From contig JBJXDX010000003.1 of NCBI GenBank assembly GCA_046154585.1, positions 1 to 64,000 on the forward strand: a stretch of 64,000 nucleotides of DNA. The letters are read 5' to 3'. This DNA is from CADEFX01 sp046154585. GTDB lineage: Bacteria > Pseudomonadota > Alphaproteobacteria > Rhizobiales > Hyphomicrobiaceae. Both the position numbers and the translations under genes were made by a program. The notes under the pieces were generated by a model. It was not told where the DNA came from and did no database searches. It was given only the letters and a program-made list of their open reading frames with translations. Positions 22,719 to 31,153 of this stretch are shown here, in pieces (position 1 is the stretch's first letter; each line of letters begins with the position of its first letter).

Positions 22719-24713
22719 CTACTCGGCCGCGACGCGTTGCGCCGCAGCTCCGCTCGCGTGTTGACTGGCGTAGTGCAACGGCCCACCGCGGAACGGGGCA
22801 AATCCCGTACCAAAGATCACGCCGGCATCGACGAGGTCTGCGCTTTCCACGATCTTCTCGTCTCGGACCTTTTCGCATTCCGCGATGAGCGGCGCGACCA
22901 GTTCTCGTCCCAGGCGTTCGAGCTCCGCCTTGTCGATGGTCACAGCGGCTTTGACCGGTTTCCCGTCCTTCCAGACGTAGAAGCCTTCGCCCGACTTTTT
23001 GCCGAGCTTTCCCGCCGCCACCATTCGTTCGAGCACGGAGCCCGCCGAGGGCAGGCCGAGAATCTTCCCGACGTGGGCGCAGATGTCGAGGCCGACTGAA
23101 TCGGCGAGTTCGATTGGCCCCATCGGCATTCCGAATGCGCGTGCGGCCTCGTCGATCTTCTCCTTGGACTCGCCCTGCTCGATCCGACGCATGGCGCCCA
23201 TCATGTACGGCGCCAGCACGCGATTGACGACGAAGCCCGGCGCACTCTTGACGACCAGCGGAAACTTGTCGATCGCCGTGACGAAGGCGCAGGCCTTGTC
23301 CACCTCGGCCGGTCGCGATTGTGCGCCGCGGATGACCTCTACTAAGGGCAGTTGTGCCACGGGATTGAAGAAGTGGACGCCGACCAGGCGGCCCGGGTCG
23401 GTCAGTGCCGCGGCGATGTCCTCGATCATGATCGAAGACGTATTCGTGGCCAGCACCGCGCCCGGCTTCAGCTTGGCTTCGATGCTCTTGAACAGCCCCT
23501 GCTTCACATCGAGCTTCTCGACGATTGCCTCGATCACGATGTCCGCCTGCTTGATGCCATCACCCTTCGGATCGGCAATGAATCGTGCCTTGGCGGCATC
23601 ACGCAAAGCCTTGGTCCGGAACTTGCGCGCGAACAGCTTGCCCTGCCGCTCGATGCCTTTGCGGATCTGCTCCTCGGACATATCCTGCAACGTCACTTGC
23701 ATACCCGACGCGACGCACCAGCCGGCGATGTCGGCGCCCATCACGCCGGCTCCGATCACGTGCGCGCGCAGCGGCTTATAGTTCACGCCTTTAGGCGCCT
23801 GCGCCTTCAGCATCTCCGACAGCTTGAACACGCGGCGCAGGTTGCGCGACGTGTCCGAGATCATCAGCGGCGCGAAGGCGGGAGTCTCCTCCGCCTTCAT
23901 GCGTGTGAGGTCGCCGCCGGTCCGCTCGAACAGATCAATCAGTGCAAATGGCGCCGGATAATGTTCCTTGCGCGCCTTCTTGGCCGTCTCGGACCGCAAT
24001 TTGCCCGCGAACAACGAGCGTATCGGCCAATGCCTCAGCAACGCACGCCATCCGCCCATGGGCGCAGACTTACGCTTGCGCTCGATGGCCTTGCGCGCCA
24101 TCCACGGCAGGTTCTGCGGGCCCGAGGCCAACTCGTCGACAAGGCCCATGGCGCGCGCGGCGCTGGCTCGAATCATCCGGCCGGTCAGCATGATCTCCAT
24201 GGCGGACATCGCGCCCGCCTGCCGGATCGAGCGCCACGTTCCGTTAAACCCCGGGAACAGCCCAAGGCGCACCTCGGGAAAGCCGAGGCGAGTCGAGTCA
24301 TCCCGGGTCGCGATGCGCCAATGGCACGCCAGAGCCAGCTCAAGCCCCCCGCCGAGGCAGAAGCCATGAATGCAGCACACGACCGGGATCGGCAGCGCCT
24401 CGATGCGGTCGAGCAGGCTCAGAACGGGCCGGAGTGCAGCCTCGACATTCGCCGCCGTTTGGAACTGCTCGAACTCGCGCACGTCGGCGCCGACGATGAA
24501 GCCTTTTTTCTTGCCGGAGCTGAAGACGAGCCCGGCAATCTCCTTCGACCGCGCACCAGCCTCAACCCGCTCGACGATGGCGCCGAGTTCTTCGAGCGGG
24601 CGGCGGCCAAGGGAGTTCTGGCTTTCGCCTTCGCGGTCGAATACCGCCCAGGCGATGCCTTGCCGATCGATCGAAAAATGCCAGTCCTTCAACGCGCCGA
24701 CATCGACTGTCAT
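22719..24713 (-). CDS. fadJ: enoyl-CoA hydratase/3-hydroxyacyl-CoA dehydrogenase fusion
   Basis: This 664-residue multifunctional beta-oxidation alpha subunit has two parts. The N-terminal crotonase domain has the oxyanion-hole segments KGFIVGADVREF and GGGLELALACHWRIA. The C-terminal dehydrogenase begins at about residue 317 with NAD-binding V319-I-GAGVMGAD, and continues to HFFNPVAQLPLVEVI and a six-helix bundle. ATG 24713 is chosen: it has GAGG nine bases upstream and lies 10 bases after the fadE stop. An earlier start at 24758 would overlap fadE. It is named fadJ because the partner thiolase is FadI-like. Confidence 0.9.
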   Translation of the reverse strand: MTVDVGALKDWHFSIDRQGIAWAVFDREGESQNSLGRRPLEELGAIVERVEAGARSKEIAGLVFSSGKKKGFIVGADVREFEQFQTAANVEAALRPVLSLLDRIEALPIPVVCCIHGFCLGGGLELALACHWRIATRDDSTRLGFPEVRLGLFPGFNGTWRSIRQAGAMSAMEIMLTGRMIRASAARAMGLVDELASGPQNLPWMARKAIERKRKSAPMGGWRALLRHWPIRSLFAGKLRSETAKKARKEHYPAPFALIDLFERTGGDLTRMKAEETPAFAPLMISDTSRNLRRVFKLSEMLKAQAPKGVNYKPLRAHVIGAGVMGADIAGWCVASGMQVTLQDMSEEQIRKGIERQGKLFARKFRTKALRDAAKARFIADPKGDGIKQADIVIEAIVEKLDVKQGLFKSIEAKLKPGAVLATNTSSIMIEDIAAALTDPGRLVGVHFFNPVAQLPLVEVIRGAQSRPAEVDKACAFVTAIDKFPLVVKSAPGFVVNRVLAPYMMGAMRRIEQGESKEKIDEAARAFGMPMGPIELADSVGLDICAHVGKILGLPSAGSVLERMVAAGKLGKKSGEGFYVWKDGKPVKAAVTIDKAELERLGRELVAPLIAECEKVRDEKIVESADLVDAGVIFGTGFAPFRGGPLHYASQHASGAAAQRVAAE

Positions 24714-24723
24714 GGTGCGCACC

Positions 24724-27225
24724 TCACTCTGCCGCAGCGCTCTGCGCGGACCGGGCATTGTGCCCCGCCGTCATGTAATGCGGCTTCACCTCGGCAGGAT
24801 CGAAATGGTCGACGGCGATGACACGCGCCGTCAACTGCTCAACCTCGCGAAGCATCTCGCCTTCGGCCAGGGTCAGGACGCCTTTCGTCACGGCCTCACC
24901 GATCCAATCGAGGCCATGAAACCGCCGGACTGTGCCGGCGCGGATCGCCCGCTCCAGCTTTTTCTCAACCTCCTCGGCCGCAACCACTTTCTCGAGCGTG
25001 ACCTCGAGCAGACCCATGGGATCGTTCGGATCCTTTGACACGTAGATGTAGCGAGTCAGGCGGTCACGTGCCTCGCCGGGCTGGAGGATGTGCGCTGCAA
25101 CTTCGCGCCCGAGGCGGTCGCTGGCGGGACGGTACGGGAGGCCAAAGGGAAACACCACAACGCGCATCAGCACACGCGCCCAGCCGACCGGAAAGTTGTC
25201 GACCACCCCGCGCATGGCCTCCTGGAAGCGGTAGAGGCCGTTCTGCGCGCAGAGCGCGACGATGTGCCGGTCGTTGGCCGGCTTGGCATCGTCTTCATAG
25301 CGTTTGAGAACGCACGACGTCAGATAGAGCTCCGACAGGGCATCCGCCATACGGCCGGTGAGCTTCTGCCGGGTCTTGAGACCACCGCCAAGGAGCGCCA
25401 CGGTCAGATCCGCGACGAAGGCGAAGTTGCGGCTCGCGCGCCAGAGCTGGCGATACCAGACCGCGGTGCCGTAGGCCTTCTCCGGTACTTTGCCAAAGAG
25501 GCCTCCAGTCACGTTGTGGAAGAACGCGCCGAACGTGTTGGAGAGCGAAAAGCTGATGTGGCTCAGGAAGGCACTCTCGAACGCTGCGAGACCCTGCTGA
25601 CTGTTCGGATCCTGACAAGCCTGGATCTCGCGGTAGAGATAGGGATGGGACCGCAGCGCGCCTTGCGCGAAGGTGATGAGAGATCGCGTCAGGATATTGG
25701 CACCCTCGACGGTAATACCTACCGGCACCATCTGATATGCCGACTGAAGATAGTTGGAGGGTCCGTCGCAGATGCCGCGCCCTCCGTGCAGATCCATCGC
25801 ATCATTGACGGAGCGGCGCATCCGCTCGGTCGACTGGTACTTCATGATGGCGGAGATGACGGACGGCTTCTCGCCGCGCGAGACCATAGCGGCCGTGACG
25901 GCGCGCCCGGCTTCGTTGACGTAGGCCGCCTCGGTCATGCGCACGAGCGGCTCTTCGAGCCCCTCCATCTTGGCCACCGGCAAGCCGAACTGTTTGCGAA
26001 TCCGCCCATAGGCCGTGGAGAACCGCAGCATGGACTTGGCGCCTGCCGCCGCCGAGGACGGCAGCGATATGGCGCGCCCAGCCGCCAGGCACTCCATCAG
26101 CATGCGCCAGCCCTGACCGACCATTTTCTCGCCGCCAATGACCCAGTCCATCGGAATGAAAACGTCGGTGCCCCAGTTCGGACCATTCGGGAACGCGGCC
26201 CCGCTAGGCAAGTGGCGGCGCCCGATATTGACACCAGGATGATCCGCGGGGATCAGGGCCACGGTGATACCGATGTCGCCACCCTTGCCCAGGACATTGT
26301 CAGGATCGCGGAGATGGAACGCGAGGCCAACCAGCGTCGCCTTGGGACCAAGTGTGATGTAGCGCTTGTCCCACGACAGCCGGATACCCAGCGTTTCGCG
26401 ACCGCCAAACATGCCCTTCGTGACGTAGCCCACGTCGCGCATCGTCGCCGCATCGGAGCCGGATGTCGGTCCCGTGAGCGAGAAGCAAGGAATCTCATCT
26501 CCGTGCGCGAGCCGCGGCAGATAATGGTGCTTCTGTGCGTCGGTCCCGTATTTCTCGATCAACTCGCCTGGCCCCAGCGAGTTCGGAACCATGACGATCG
26601 TGCACACATCGGGTGAGCGCGATGCGATCTTGCCGAGGATCAGAGACTGCGCCTGCGGTGAAAATCCAAGCCCGCCGTGGGCCTTGGAGATCAGCATGCC
26701 GAGAAAGCCATGCTTCTTCACAAAATCCCAGATCGGTTCGGGAATATCCCGATCTGCGTGACGAACCTGCCAATCATTGACCATGTGGCAGAGGTCCTCA
26801 GTCGGACCGTCGAGAAAAGCACGCTCCTCATCCGACAATACAACCGGAGGCACAGCCCTCAGCTTGTTCCAGTCTGGCGTGCCGGAAAACAGCTCGGCGT
26901 CGAAGCCGATCGTCCCTGCGTCCAGCGCCTGCTGCTCGGTATCGGACACCTTCGGCAGCGTATTCTTGATCACGCGGAATGTGGGAGCGACGACCCACGT
27001 CCGGCGGATGGACGGCACCGAGAGCAGTCCCAGAATAATGGCGGGGATCCAGGCCAGCAGCGCCAGGCCAGTGCCCGGTCGCGAGACATCACCCTCGAGG
27101 ACGCCCGATTGCCAGGCCAAGGCGGCAATCGCTGCTGACAGCGCCCATACCCACAGCGGTGCGCGGTGCATCGCCAGCACAAATGCAACGATCACCACAA
27201 TGCAGACAAATGCGACTTCTGCCAT
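24724..27225 (-). CDS. fadE: long-chain acyl-CoA dehydrogenase FadE (YafH type)
   Basis: This protein of about 833 residues is alignable by eye along its length with E. coli FadE (814). It has one or two N-terminal membrane helices (about 1-40) and conserved stretches PNSLGPGELIEKYGT, LSWDKRYITLGPKATLVGLAF, IGGEKMVGQGWRMLMECL and ITVEGANILTRSL. The long FadE-specific C-terminal domain contains VFPFGLPYRPASDRLG. It introduces the 2,3 double bond in acyl-CoA. The start is placed at ATG 27225, with AGAGAGG nine bases upstream; a GTG at 27258 would add 11 residues. First gene of fadE-fadJ-fadI. Confidence 0.93.
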   Translation of the reverse strand: MAEVAFVCIVVIVAFVLAMHRAPLWVWALSAAIAALAWQSGVLEGDVSRPGTGLALLAWIPAIILGLLSVPSIRRTWVVAPTFRVIKNTLPKVSDTEQQALDAGTIGFDAELFSGTPDWNKLRAVPPVVLSDEERAFLDGPTEDLCHMVNDWQVRHADRDIPEPIWDFVKKHGFLGMLISKAHGGLGFSPQAQSLILGKIASRSPDVCTIVMVPNSLGPGELIEKYGTDAQKHHYLPRLAHGDEIPCFSLTGPTSGSDAATMRDVGYVTKGMFGGRETLGIRLSWDKRYITLGPKATLVGLAFHLRDPDNVLGKGGDIGITVALIPADHPGVNIGRRHLPSGAAFPNGPNWGTDVFIPMDWVIGGEKMVGQGWRMLMECLAAGRAISLPSSAAAGAKSMLRFSTAYGRIRKQFGLPVAKMEGLEEPLVRMTEAAYVNEAGRAVTAAMVSRGEKPSVISAIMKYQSTERMRRSVNDAMDLHGGRGICDGPSNYLQSAYQMVPVGITVEGANILTRSLITFAQGALRSHPYLYREIQACQDPNSQQGLAAFESAFLSHISFSLSNTFGAFFHNVTGGLFGKVPEKAYGTAVWYRQLWRASRNFAFVADLTVALLGGGLKTRQKLTGRMADALSELYLTSCVLKRYEDDAKPANDRHIVALCAQNGLYRFQEAMRGVVDNFPVGWARVLMRVVVFPFGLPYRPASDRLGREVAAHILQPGEARDRLTRYIYVSKDPNDPMGLLEVTLEKVVAAEEVEKKLERAIRAGTVRRFHGLDWIGEAVTKGVLTLAEGEMLREVEQLTARVIAVDHFDPAEVKPHYMTAGHNARSAQSAAAE

Positions 27226-27285
27226 CGGCCGCAGCCTCTCTGCTGATGAGCGCGACACTGTCCAAGCCGCGCCTTGCTATGCAAA

Positions 27286-27303
27286 GTTGACCTAAACGTC
27301 AAC
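27286..27303. promoter_or_regulatory. candidate LiuR/MerR-type operator upstream of fadE
   Basis: The sequence GTTGACCTAAACGTCAAC has six-base complementary ends (GTTGAC/GTCAAC) and resembles the published LiuR-type palindrome with TTGAC/GTCAA half sites. It lies 61 bases upstream of the fadE ATG. The MerR-family gene at 20997 is the obvious candidate regulator. The rest of the 27226-27531 gap shows nothing else clear. Confidence 0.55.
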
Positions 27304-27531
27304 GGCGGGACGCGTGTCAGCTTACATGAAGGTGCGCCACCCGCCTGCGACGCGGCCGAATATACGCCGGGATGGAACGGTCGAGGGACAACTTTTCGTT
27401 GAGCAGCCCCTACCTCCTGAGCGCAAATAGAAAACGACCAGGACATCCATTCGCCGCCGACGCATTGCCGGCGTGGCCGTGCGCACTTATCCTGGTCGCC
27501 CTGCCCCTCATAGCCATACGGTCACATTGCG

Positions 27532-27891
27532 ATGCACCGCATTGCCTATCGGTTCGGACTGGCGCTGGCCCTGTTGATCGCGCCGATCACCCGAACGCTG
27601 GCTGCAGACGACACGAAATTGTTGGCTTACGGCAAACATCTGTCGGCCGAGTGCAGCGGCTGCCATCGCCTAGACGGTGTCGACAACGGCATTCCGTCCA
27701 TCACCGGCTGGGCCCCGATCGACTTCATTGCCACGGTGGGATTCTTCAAGGACGGAAGCCGTTCCAACCCAGCGATGATTTCTGTCGCGCGCTCGCTCGA
27801 CGACGAGCAGGTCAAGGCGCTCGCCACCTACTACGGATCACTGCCAATGGGCCGCCGCCGTGCCGCCCCACCGGCCGCGATAAGGAAATAG
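27532..27891 (+). CDS. periplasmic monoheme cytochrome c (FccA-like)
   Basis: This 119-residue protein has a signal peptide (about 1-25, ending TRTLAAD) and one c-type heme motif C41-S-G-C44-H45. A likely distal ligand is Met82 in SRSNPAMISVA. The arrangement, with LLAYGKHLSAECSGCH near the mature N-terminus, resembles the cytochrome subunit of flavocytochrome c sulfide dehydrogenase. The flavoprotein gene is next to it, but on the opposite strand and convergent, with a 46-bp gap. Pairing with FccB is inferred; it could also accept electrons from other Sox proteins. Confidence 0.8.
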   Translation: MHRIAYRFGLALALLIAPITRTLAADDTKLLAYGKHLSAECSGCHRLDGVDNGIPSITGWAPIDFIATVGFFKDGSRSNPAMISVARSLDDEQVKALATYYGSLPMGRRRAAPPAAIRK

Positions 27892-27937
27892 CGAGCGCAG
27901 CTGGAGCCGCGCCCACGCCTGAAAAAGCGTTACGGCC

Positions 27938-29257
27938 TCAGCCCTTCTTCGCAGACTGTCTGGGAGCCGTCTTCGCGAACATGTCCGCCACGATGCCGTC
28001 ATACCAGCCGACGCTTTCAGCATAATTCTGCTTGCGCACTCCGGCGTCCTCGCCCTTCTGCGAGACGAAGGATCCGGATGGGTCGAGCTTGCCGTCCTTT
28101 GGCGCATAGTTGGCGCCGATCTTGACGCAATCGTCGGGCGCGACCAGCGACCAGCAGGTGTTGCGATATCGCGCCGGGAACTTCTCTTTTTTGGCGAGAT
28201 CCGTCAAAATCTCGGCTGCAACGACTTTGGCCTGGCTGTTCGCCGAAAAAGCCGATTTCGGCATCTCGGCCGCAACCGTCGCATCGCCAAGAACGAACAC
28301 GTCCTTGACCTTCTTCGACGAGAAGTTCTCCGGATTGATCGGGCACCAGTCACCCTCGGTGCAGCCGGCCTTCACAGCGATCTCGCCGGCGCGCTGCTGG
28401 GGAATGACGTTGGCAACGTCGGCCTTGGCCTTCTTGCCGGCCTTGGTGACGATCTCTTTCGTCTTCGTATCGACACTCACGATGGAGAAGTCGTCGATGT
28501 CCGTCGTCATGTTCAGCTCCAGGATGCCCTTGTAGTACTTGTCGTACGCTTCCGTGAACACCGGCTGCTTCGAGAACGCCTTCTTCGGATCGAAGACGAC
28601 AAGCTTCGACCTAGGCTTCCTCGTCTTCAGATAGTGCGCAATCATAGCCGCCCGCTCGTAGGGCCCCGGAGGGCAGCGGAACGGATTGTTCGGCATTGCC
28701 ATAACGACCGTACCACCATCTTTCATCGCCTCGAGCTGGCGCTTCAGCAAACGCTTCTGCGCCGCATCCGTGTTGTATGCGTGCGGCATCACAACCGCAG
28801 CAGCACGCGAATAGCCCGCAATAGAATCGTACTTGATGTCGATGCCCGGCGAGAGCACGAGCCGGTCGTAGGCGTAGATCCTGCCACTTCGCGTCTTCAC
28901 GGTCTTCTTGGTTGTATCCACGTCCGTCGCGTAGTCGTGGACCACCTTGACGCCGATCTTCCTCAGGCCCGCATAGCCGTGGCTAAGACTCTCGAGGGTG
29001 CGAAAACCGCCGATATAGAGGTTAGAGAAAAACGACGAAGAGTAGGTCGAGTTCGCCTCGATCAGCGTGACATCTAGCGCAGGCGCTTCCTTCTTCACGT
29101 AGTGAGCGACGGTTGCGCCGCCCGCTCCGCCGCCAACAATCACCACCTTGCCCGCCCCTTGCGCTATCGCGAAGGGCGAAAACATCGAAGACGCTGAAAT
29201 GCCGGCACCCGCTGCTCCGAGGAGTTTGCCGAAATCGCGCCGTGTAAACTCGGTCAT
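27938..29257 (-). CDS. fccB: flavocytochrome c sulfide dehydrogenase flavoprotein (FccB/SoxF)
   Basis: This 439-residue periplasmic flavoprotein begins with a twin-arginine signal (TRRDFGKLLGAAG, 5-17) and an FAD-binding VVIVGGGAGGATVA (38-51). The redox-active pair is Cys195 in FRCPPGPYERA and Cys305 in GDWCPINP, equivalent to the catalytic disulfide of Allochromatium FccB. It oxidises sulfide to sulfur or polysulfide. The position that carries the covalent FAD-linking cysteine in Allochromatium appears to be Ser75 here (TYSSSFFSN), so FAD may be non-covalent. It lies downstream of the SoxS-like gene on the same strand. Confidence 0.88.
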   Translation of the reverse strand: MTEFTRRDFGKLLGAAGAGISASSMFSPFAIAQGAGKVVIVGGGAGGATVAHYVKKEAPALDVTLIEANSTYSSSFFSNLYIGGFRTLESLSHGYAGLRKIGVKVVHDYATDVDTTKKTVKTRSGRIYAYDRLVLSPGIDIKYDSIAGYSRAAAVVMPHAYNTDAAQKRLLKRQLEAMKDGGTVVMAMPNNPFRCPPGPYERAAMIAHYLKTRKPRSKLVVFDPKKAFSKQPVFTEAYDKYYKGILELNMTTDIDDFSIVSVDTKTKEIVTKAGKKAKADVANVIPQQRAGEIAVKAGCTEGDWCPINPENFSSKKVKDVFVLGDATVAAEMPKSAFSANSQAKVVAAEILTDLAKKEKFPARYRNTCWSLVAPDDCVKIGANYAPKDGKLDPSGSFVSQKGEDAGVRKQNYAESVGWYDGIVADMFAKTAPRQSAKKG

Positions 29258-29370
29258 CTAGAACCTCCCGTTCTGAACGCTGGAACACTATTGCGAACTC
29301 ATGCGCGATGCCAGCCGACTGTAATCGTCTCCGGCCTCACTACCGGTTTCTTGCGCGCTTTGTCCCATAC

Positions 29371-29820
29371 TCAACTCTTGCCGAGGAGGAAGCCAGCCTT
29401 GATCAGGAGTGGGGACAGATCGGACCAGAAGAAATCAGGGCCTGAATATCCGACGATCCGCCCGACCTCCTTTCCCTCCTTCAACACCACGAACGTCGGC
29501 GAAAACATGATGCCGGTGAGAAAGCTGACATCCGGCGAGCCCCGAAAGCGGCGCACAAGCGGCGCGAAACGCCCCTCCGGGCTACGCGCGTAGGCGGGGC
29601 CGACATCGCGATCCCAGCGCGCGCAGTAAGGGCAACCTCGGTCCTCGACAAGAAGAAGGATGACAGGCAACGAGCTTAGCGGCGGGCTCTGGGCCGCCAA
29701 GGAGGCGGCCCATGGAGCCCAAAACAACAGGGTGGCGGCCCCTTTGAGCACCCCCCTCCTCGACGACACCAAACCGGCCGCAGGTCGCAGGAGCCGGGCG
29801 ATATAGCCGCGTGTTTGCAT
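29371..29820 (-). CDS. periplasmic thioredoxin-fold protein (SoxS-like)
   Basis: This 149-residue protein has a twin-arginine-like or Sec signal region (SSRRGVLKGAATLLFWAPW, 19-37) and a thioredoxin-type active site C63-P-Y-C66 in VEDRGCPYCARWDRDVG. The C-terminal FSPTFVVLKEGKEVGRIVGY includes the cis-proline region. The EDRGCxYC-x3-W context resembles SoxS, which keeps the SoxYZ carrier cysteine reduced. It is divergent from soxY, with an 82-bp shared promoter region, and upstream of fccB. The role is inferred from context. Confidence 0.75.
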   Translation of the reverse strand: MQTRGYIARLLRPAAGLVSSRRGVLKGAATLLFWAPWAASLAAQSPPLSSLPVILLLVEDRGCPYCARWDRDVGPAYARSPEGRFAPLVRRFRGSPDVSFLTGIMFSPTFVVLKEGKEVGRIVGYSGPDFFWSDLSPLLIKAGFLLGKS

Positions 29821-29902
29821 TCCCGCATTCTATTATGCTAACCCGAGCAAACAACTGGACCATTGGCAGCTCCTGGTCAGGAGCGGGATCGGCGAGGGTG
29901 CG

Positions 29903-30370
29903 ATGCGCTTGGAGATCGTAGACAGACGCGATTTCCTGATTGGCGCGGCGGCGCTGGCCACGATATCGGCAGCGCTTACAATACCCGGCGCGGCCCAGGA
30001 TCGCCCGCCGCAAACCCTCGACGAGGCACTGAAAAAGATCATGGGCGACGCCAAGCCCGTGGACGGCAAGATCACCCTGGACCTGCCGGAAATCGCCGAA
30101 AACGGCAATACCGTGCCTTTCACCCTGTCGGTCGACAGCCCGATGACGGACGCCAACCATGTCAAGTCGCTGCACATCTTTGCGAGCGGCAATCCGCAAG
30201 TCGACGTCGCCTCATTCACCTTCACTCCGGAGTCCGGCAAGGCCGCCGCGTCGAGCCGCATGCGGTTGGCAAAAACGCAGGACGTCGTAGCCGTGGCGGA
30301 GTTGAGCGACGGAAAATTCTTGCTGGGCAAGCGGACGGTCAAGGTCACCATTGGTGGCTGTGGCGGCTGA
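29903..30370 (+). CDS. soxY: thiosulfate oxidation carrier protein SoxY
   Basis: This 155-residue protein has a twin-arginine signal (DRRDFLIGAAAL, 7-18) and the diagnostic C-terminal GGCGG ending (151-155). Cys153 in that tail carries the sulfur substrate on a swinging arm. The SoxY core is recognisable in ITLDLPEIAENGNTVPF and VKSLHIFASGNPQ. It is exported with SoxZ bound. The soxZ gene follows after 16 bp. The start has GAGGGTG upstream. Promoter signals should lie in the 82-bp gap shared with the divergent SoxS-like gene. Confidence 0.95.
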   Translation: MRLEIVDRRDFLIGAAALATISAALTIPGAAQDRPPQTLDEALKKIMGDAKPVDGKITLDLPEIAENGNTVPFTLSVDSPMTDANHVKSLHIFASGNPQVDVASFTFTPESGKAAASSRMRLAKTQDVVAVAELSDGKFLLGKRTVKVTIGGCGG

Positions 30371-30386
30371 ACGAGAAAGAGCGAGC

Positions 30387-30707
30387 ATGTCGAAACCCCG
30401 GATCAAATTTCCCGAAGCGGCCAAGGCGGGCGACATTATCGAGATCAAGACATTGATCTCGCACGTGATGGAGACCGGCCAACGCAGGGATGCGGACGGC
30501 AAGGTCGTCCCGCGCGATATCATCAACTCGTTGACGGTGTCTTTTGCCGGCAAGGAGTTCTTCCGGGCGTCCTTGCAGCCTGGCATCTCGGCCAATCCCT
30601 ACATTTCATTCTATTTGCGCGTGCCCGGGCCGGGTAACATCAAGTTCACTTGGACCGACGATTCTGGCAAATCGACCGTCGAAGAAATGAAGCTCAACGT
30701 CGCCTAG
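30387..30707 (+). CDS. soxZ: thiosulfate oxidation carrier complex protein SoxZ
   Basis: This 106-residue protein has no signal peptide, as expected for SoxZ, which is co-exported with SoxY. The family features are IKTLISHVMETGQRRD near the start, the AGKEFFRASLQPGISANPY segment, and a C-terminal FTWTDDSGKSTVEE. It forms the SoxYZ carrier heterodimer. The start is set at ATG 30387; an upstream in-frame start at 30351 would overlap soxY. A CDGSH protein gene begins 22 bp downstream. Confidence 0.95.
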   Translation: MSKPRIKFPEAAKAGDIIEIKTLISHVMETGQRRDADGKVVPRDIINSLTVSFAGKEFFRASLQPGISANPYISFYLRVPGPGNIKFTWTDDSGKSTVEEMKLNVA

Positions 30708-30729
30708 CTGAAGTACAGTTGAGGAAGCG

Positions 30730-30972
30730 GTGTCCGACGAACCGATAGTCCCGCAGAAGGGTCCCTACCAGGTAGCGCTCGAAGAAGGCCGCGCCTATTT
30801 CTGGTGCACTTGCGGCCGCTCAGCAAAGCAGCCCTTCTGCGACGGGTCGCACAAAGGGACCAGTCTTGAGCCGTTCCGCTTCGTCGCCGAAGGCAGCGGC
30901 ATGTTCAATCTTTGCGGCTGCAAAGGCACCGACGACAAGCCTTTCTGCGACGGCACTCACAATATGCTGTAG
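30730..30972 (+). CDS. twin CDGSH iron-sulfur protein
   Basis: This 80-residue protein has two complete CDGSH-type 2Fe-2S sites. Site 1 uses Cys26, Cys28, Cys37 and His41; site 2 uses Cys62, Cys64, Cys73 and His77. Both have the 3Cys-1His pattern of mitoNEET-like proteins. There is no signal peptide, so it is probably cytoplasmic. It starts with GTG after GAGGAAGC and lies 22 bp behind soxZ, so it may be cotranscribed with soxYZ. Its role could be electron transfer or cluster handling; this is inferred. Confidence 0.88.
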   Translation: MSDEPIVPQKGPYQVALEEGRAYFWCTCGRSAKQPFCDGSHKGTSLEPFRFVAEGSGMFNLCGCKGTDDKPFCDGTHNML

Positions 30973-31153
30973 CGGATCGCTGGCAGATAAGGCCGCCGGC
31001 CTATGCTGTCATCCGCCGGAAATGTGGGCATTTGTCGCCGCACAAAAGCGTGTGCGTTGGCCGAAAGTGTCTGCTAGCCTCGATTCACCCAGCTGAGCGG
31101 CGGCCCAACCGTCAACATGGCCGTCAGCCGGCGCGGTCGAGGGGTGGGCAGCC

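Noticed and set aside
23352..24821. A 489-residue plus-strand frame opposite fadJ
   Set aside because: It is an antisense shadow of the hydratase/dehydrogenase gene and has no recognisable domain.
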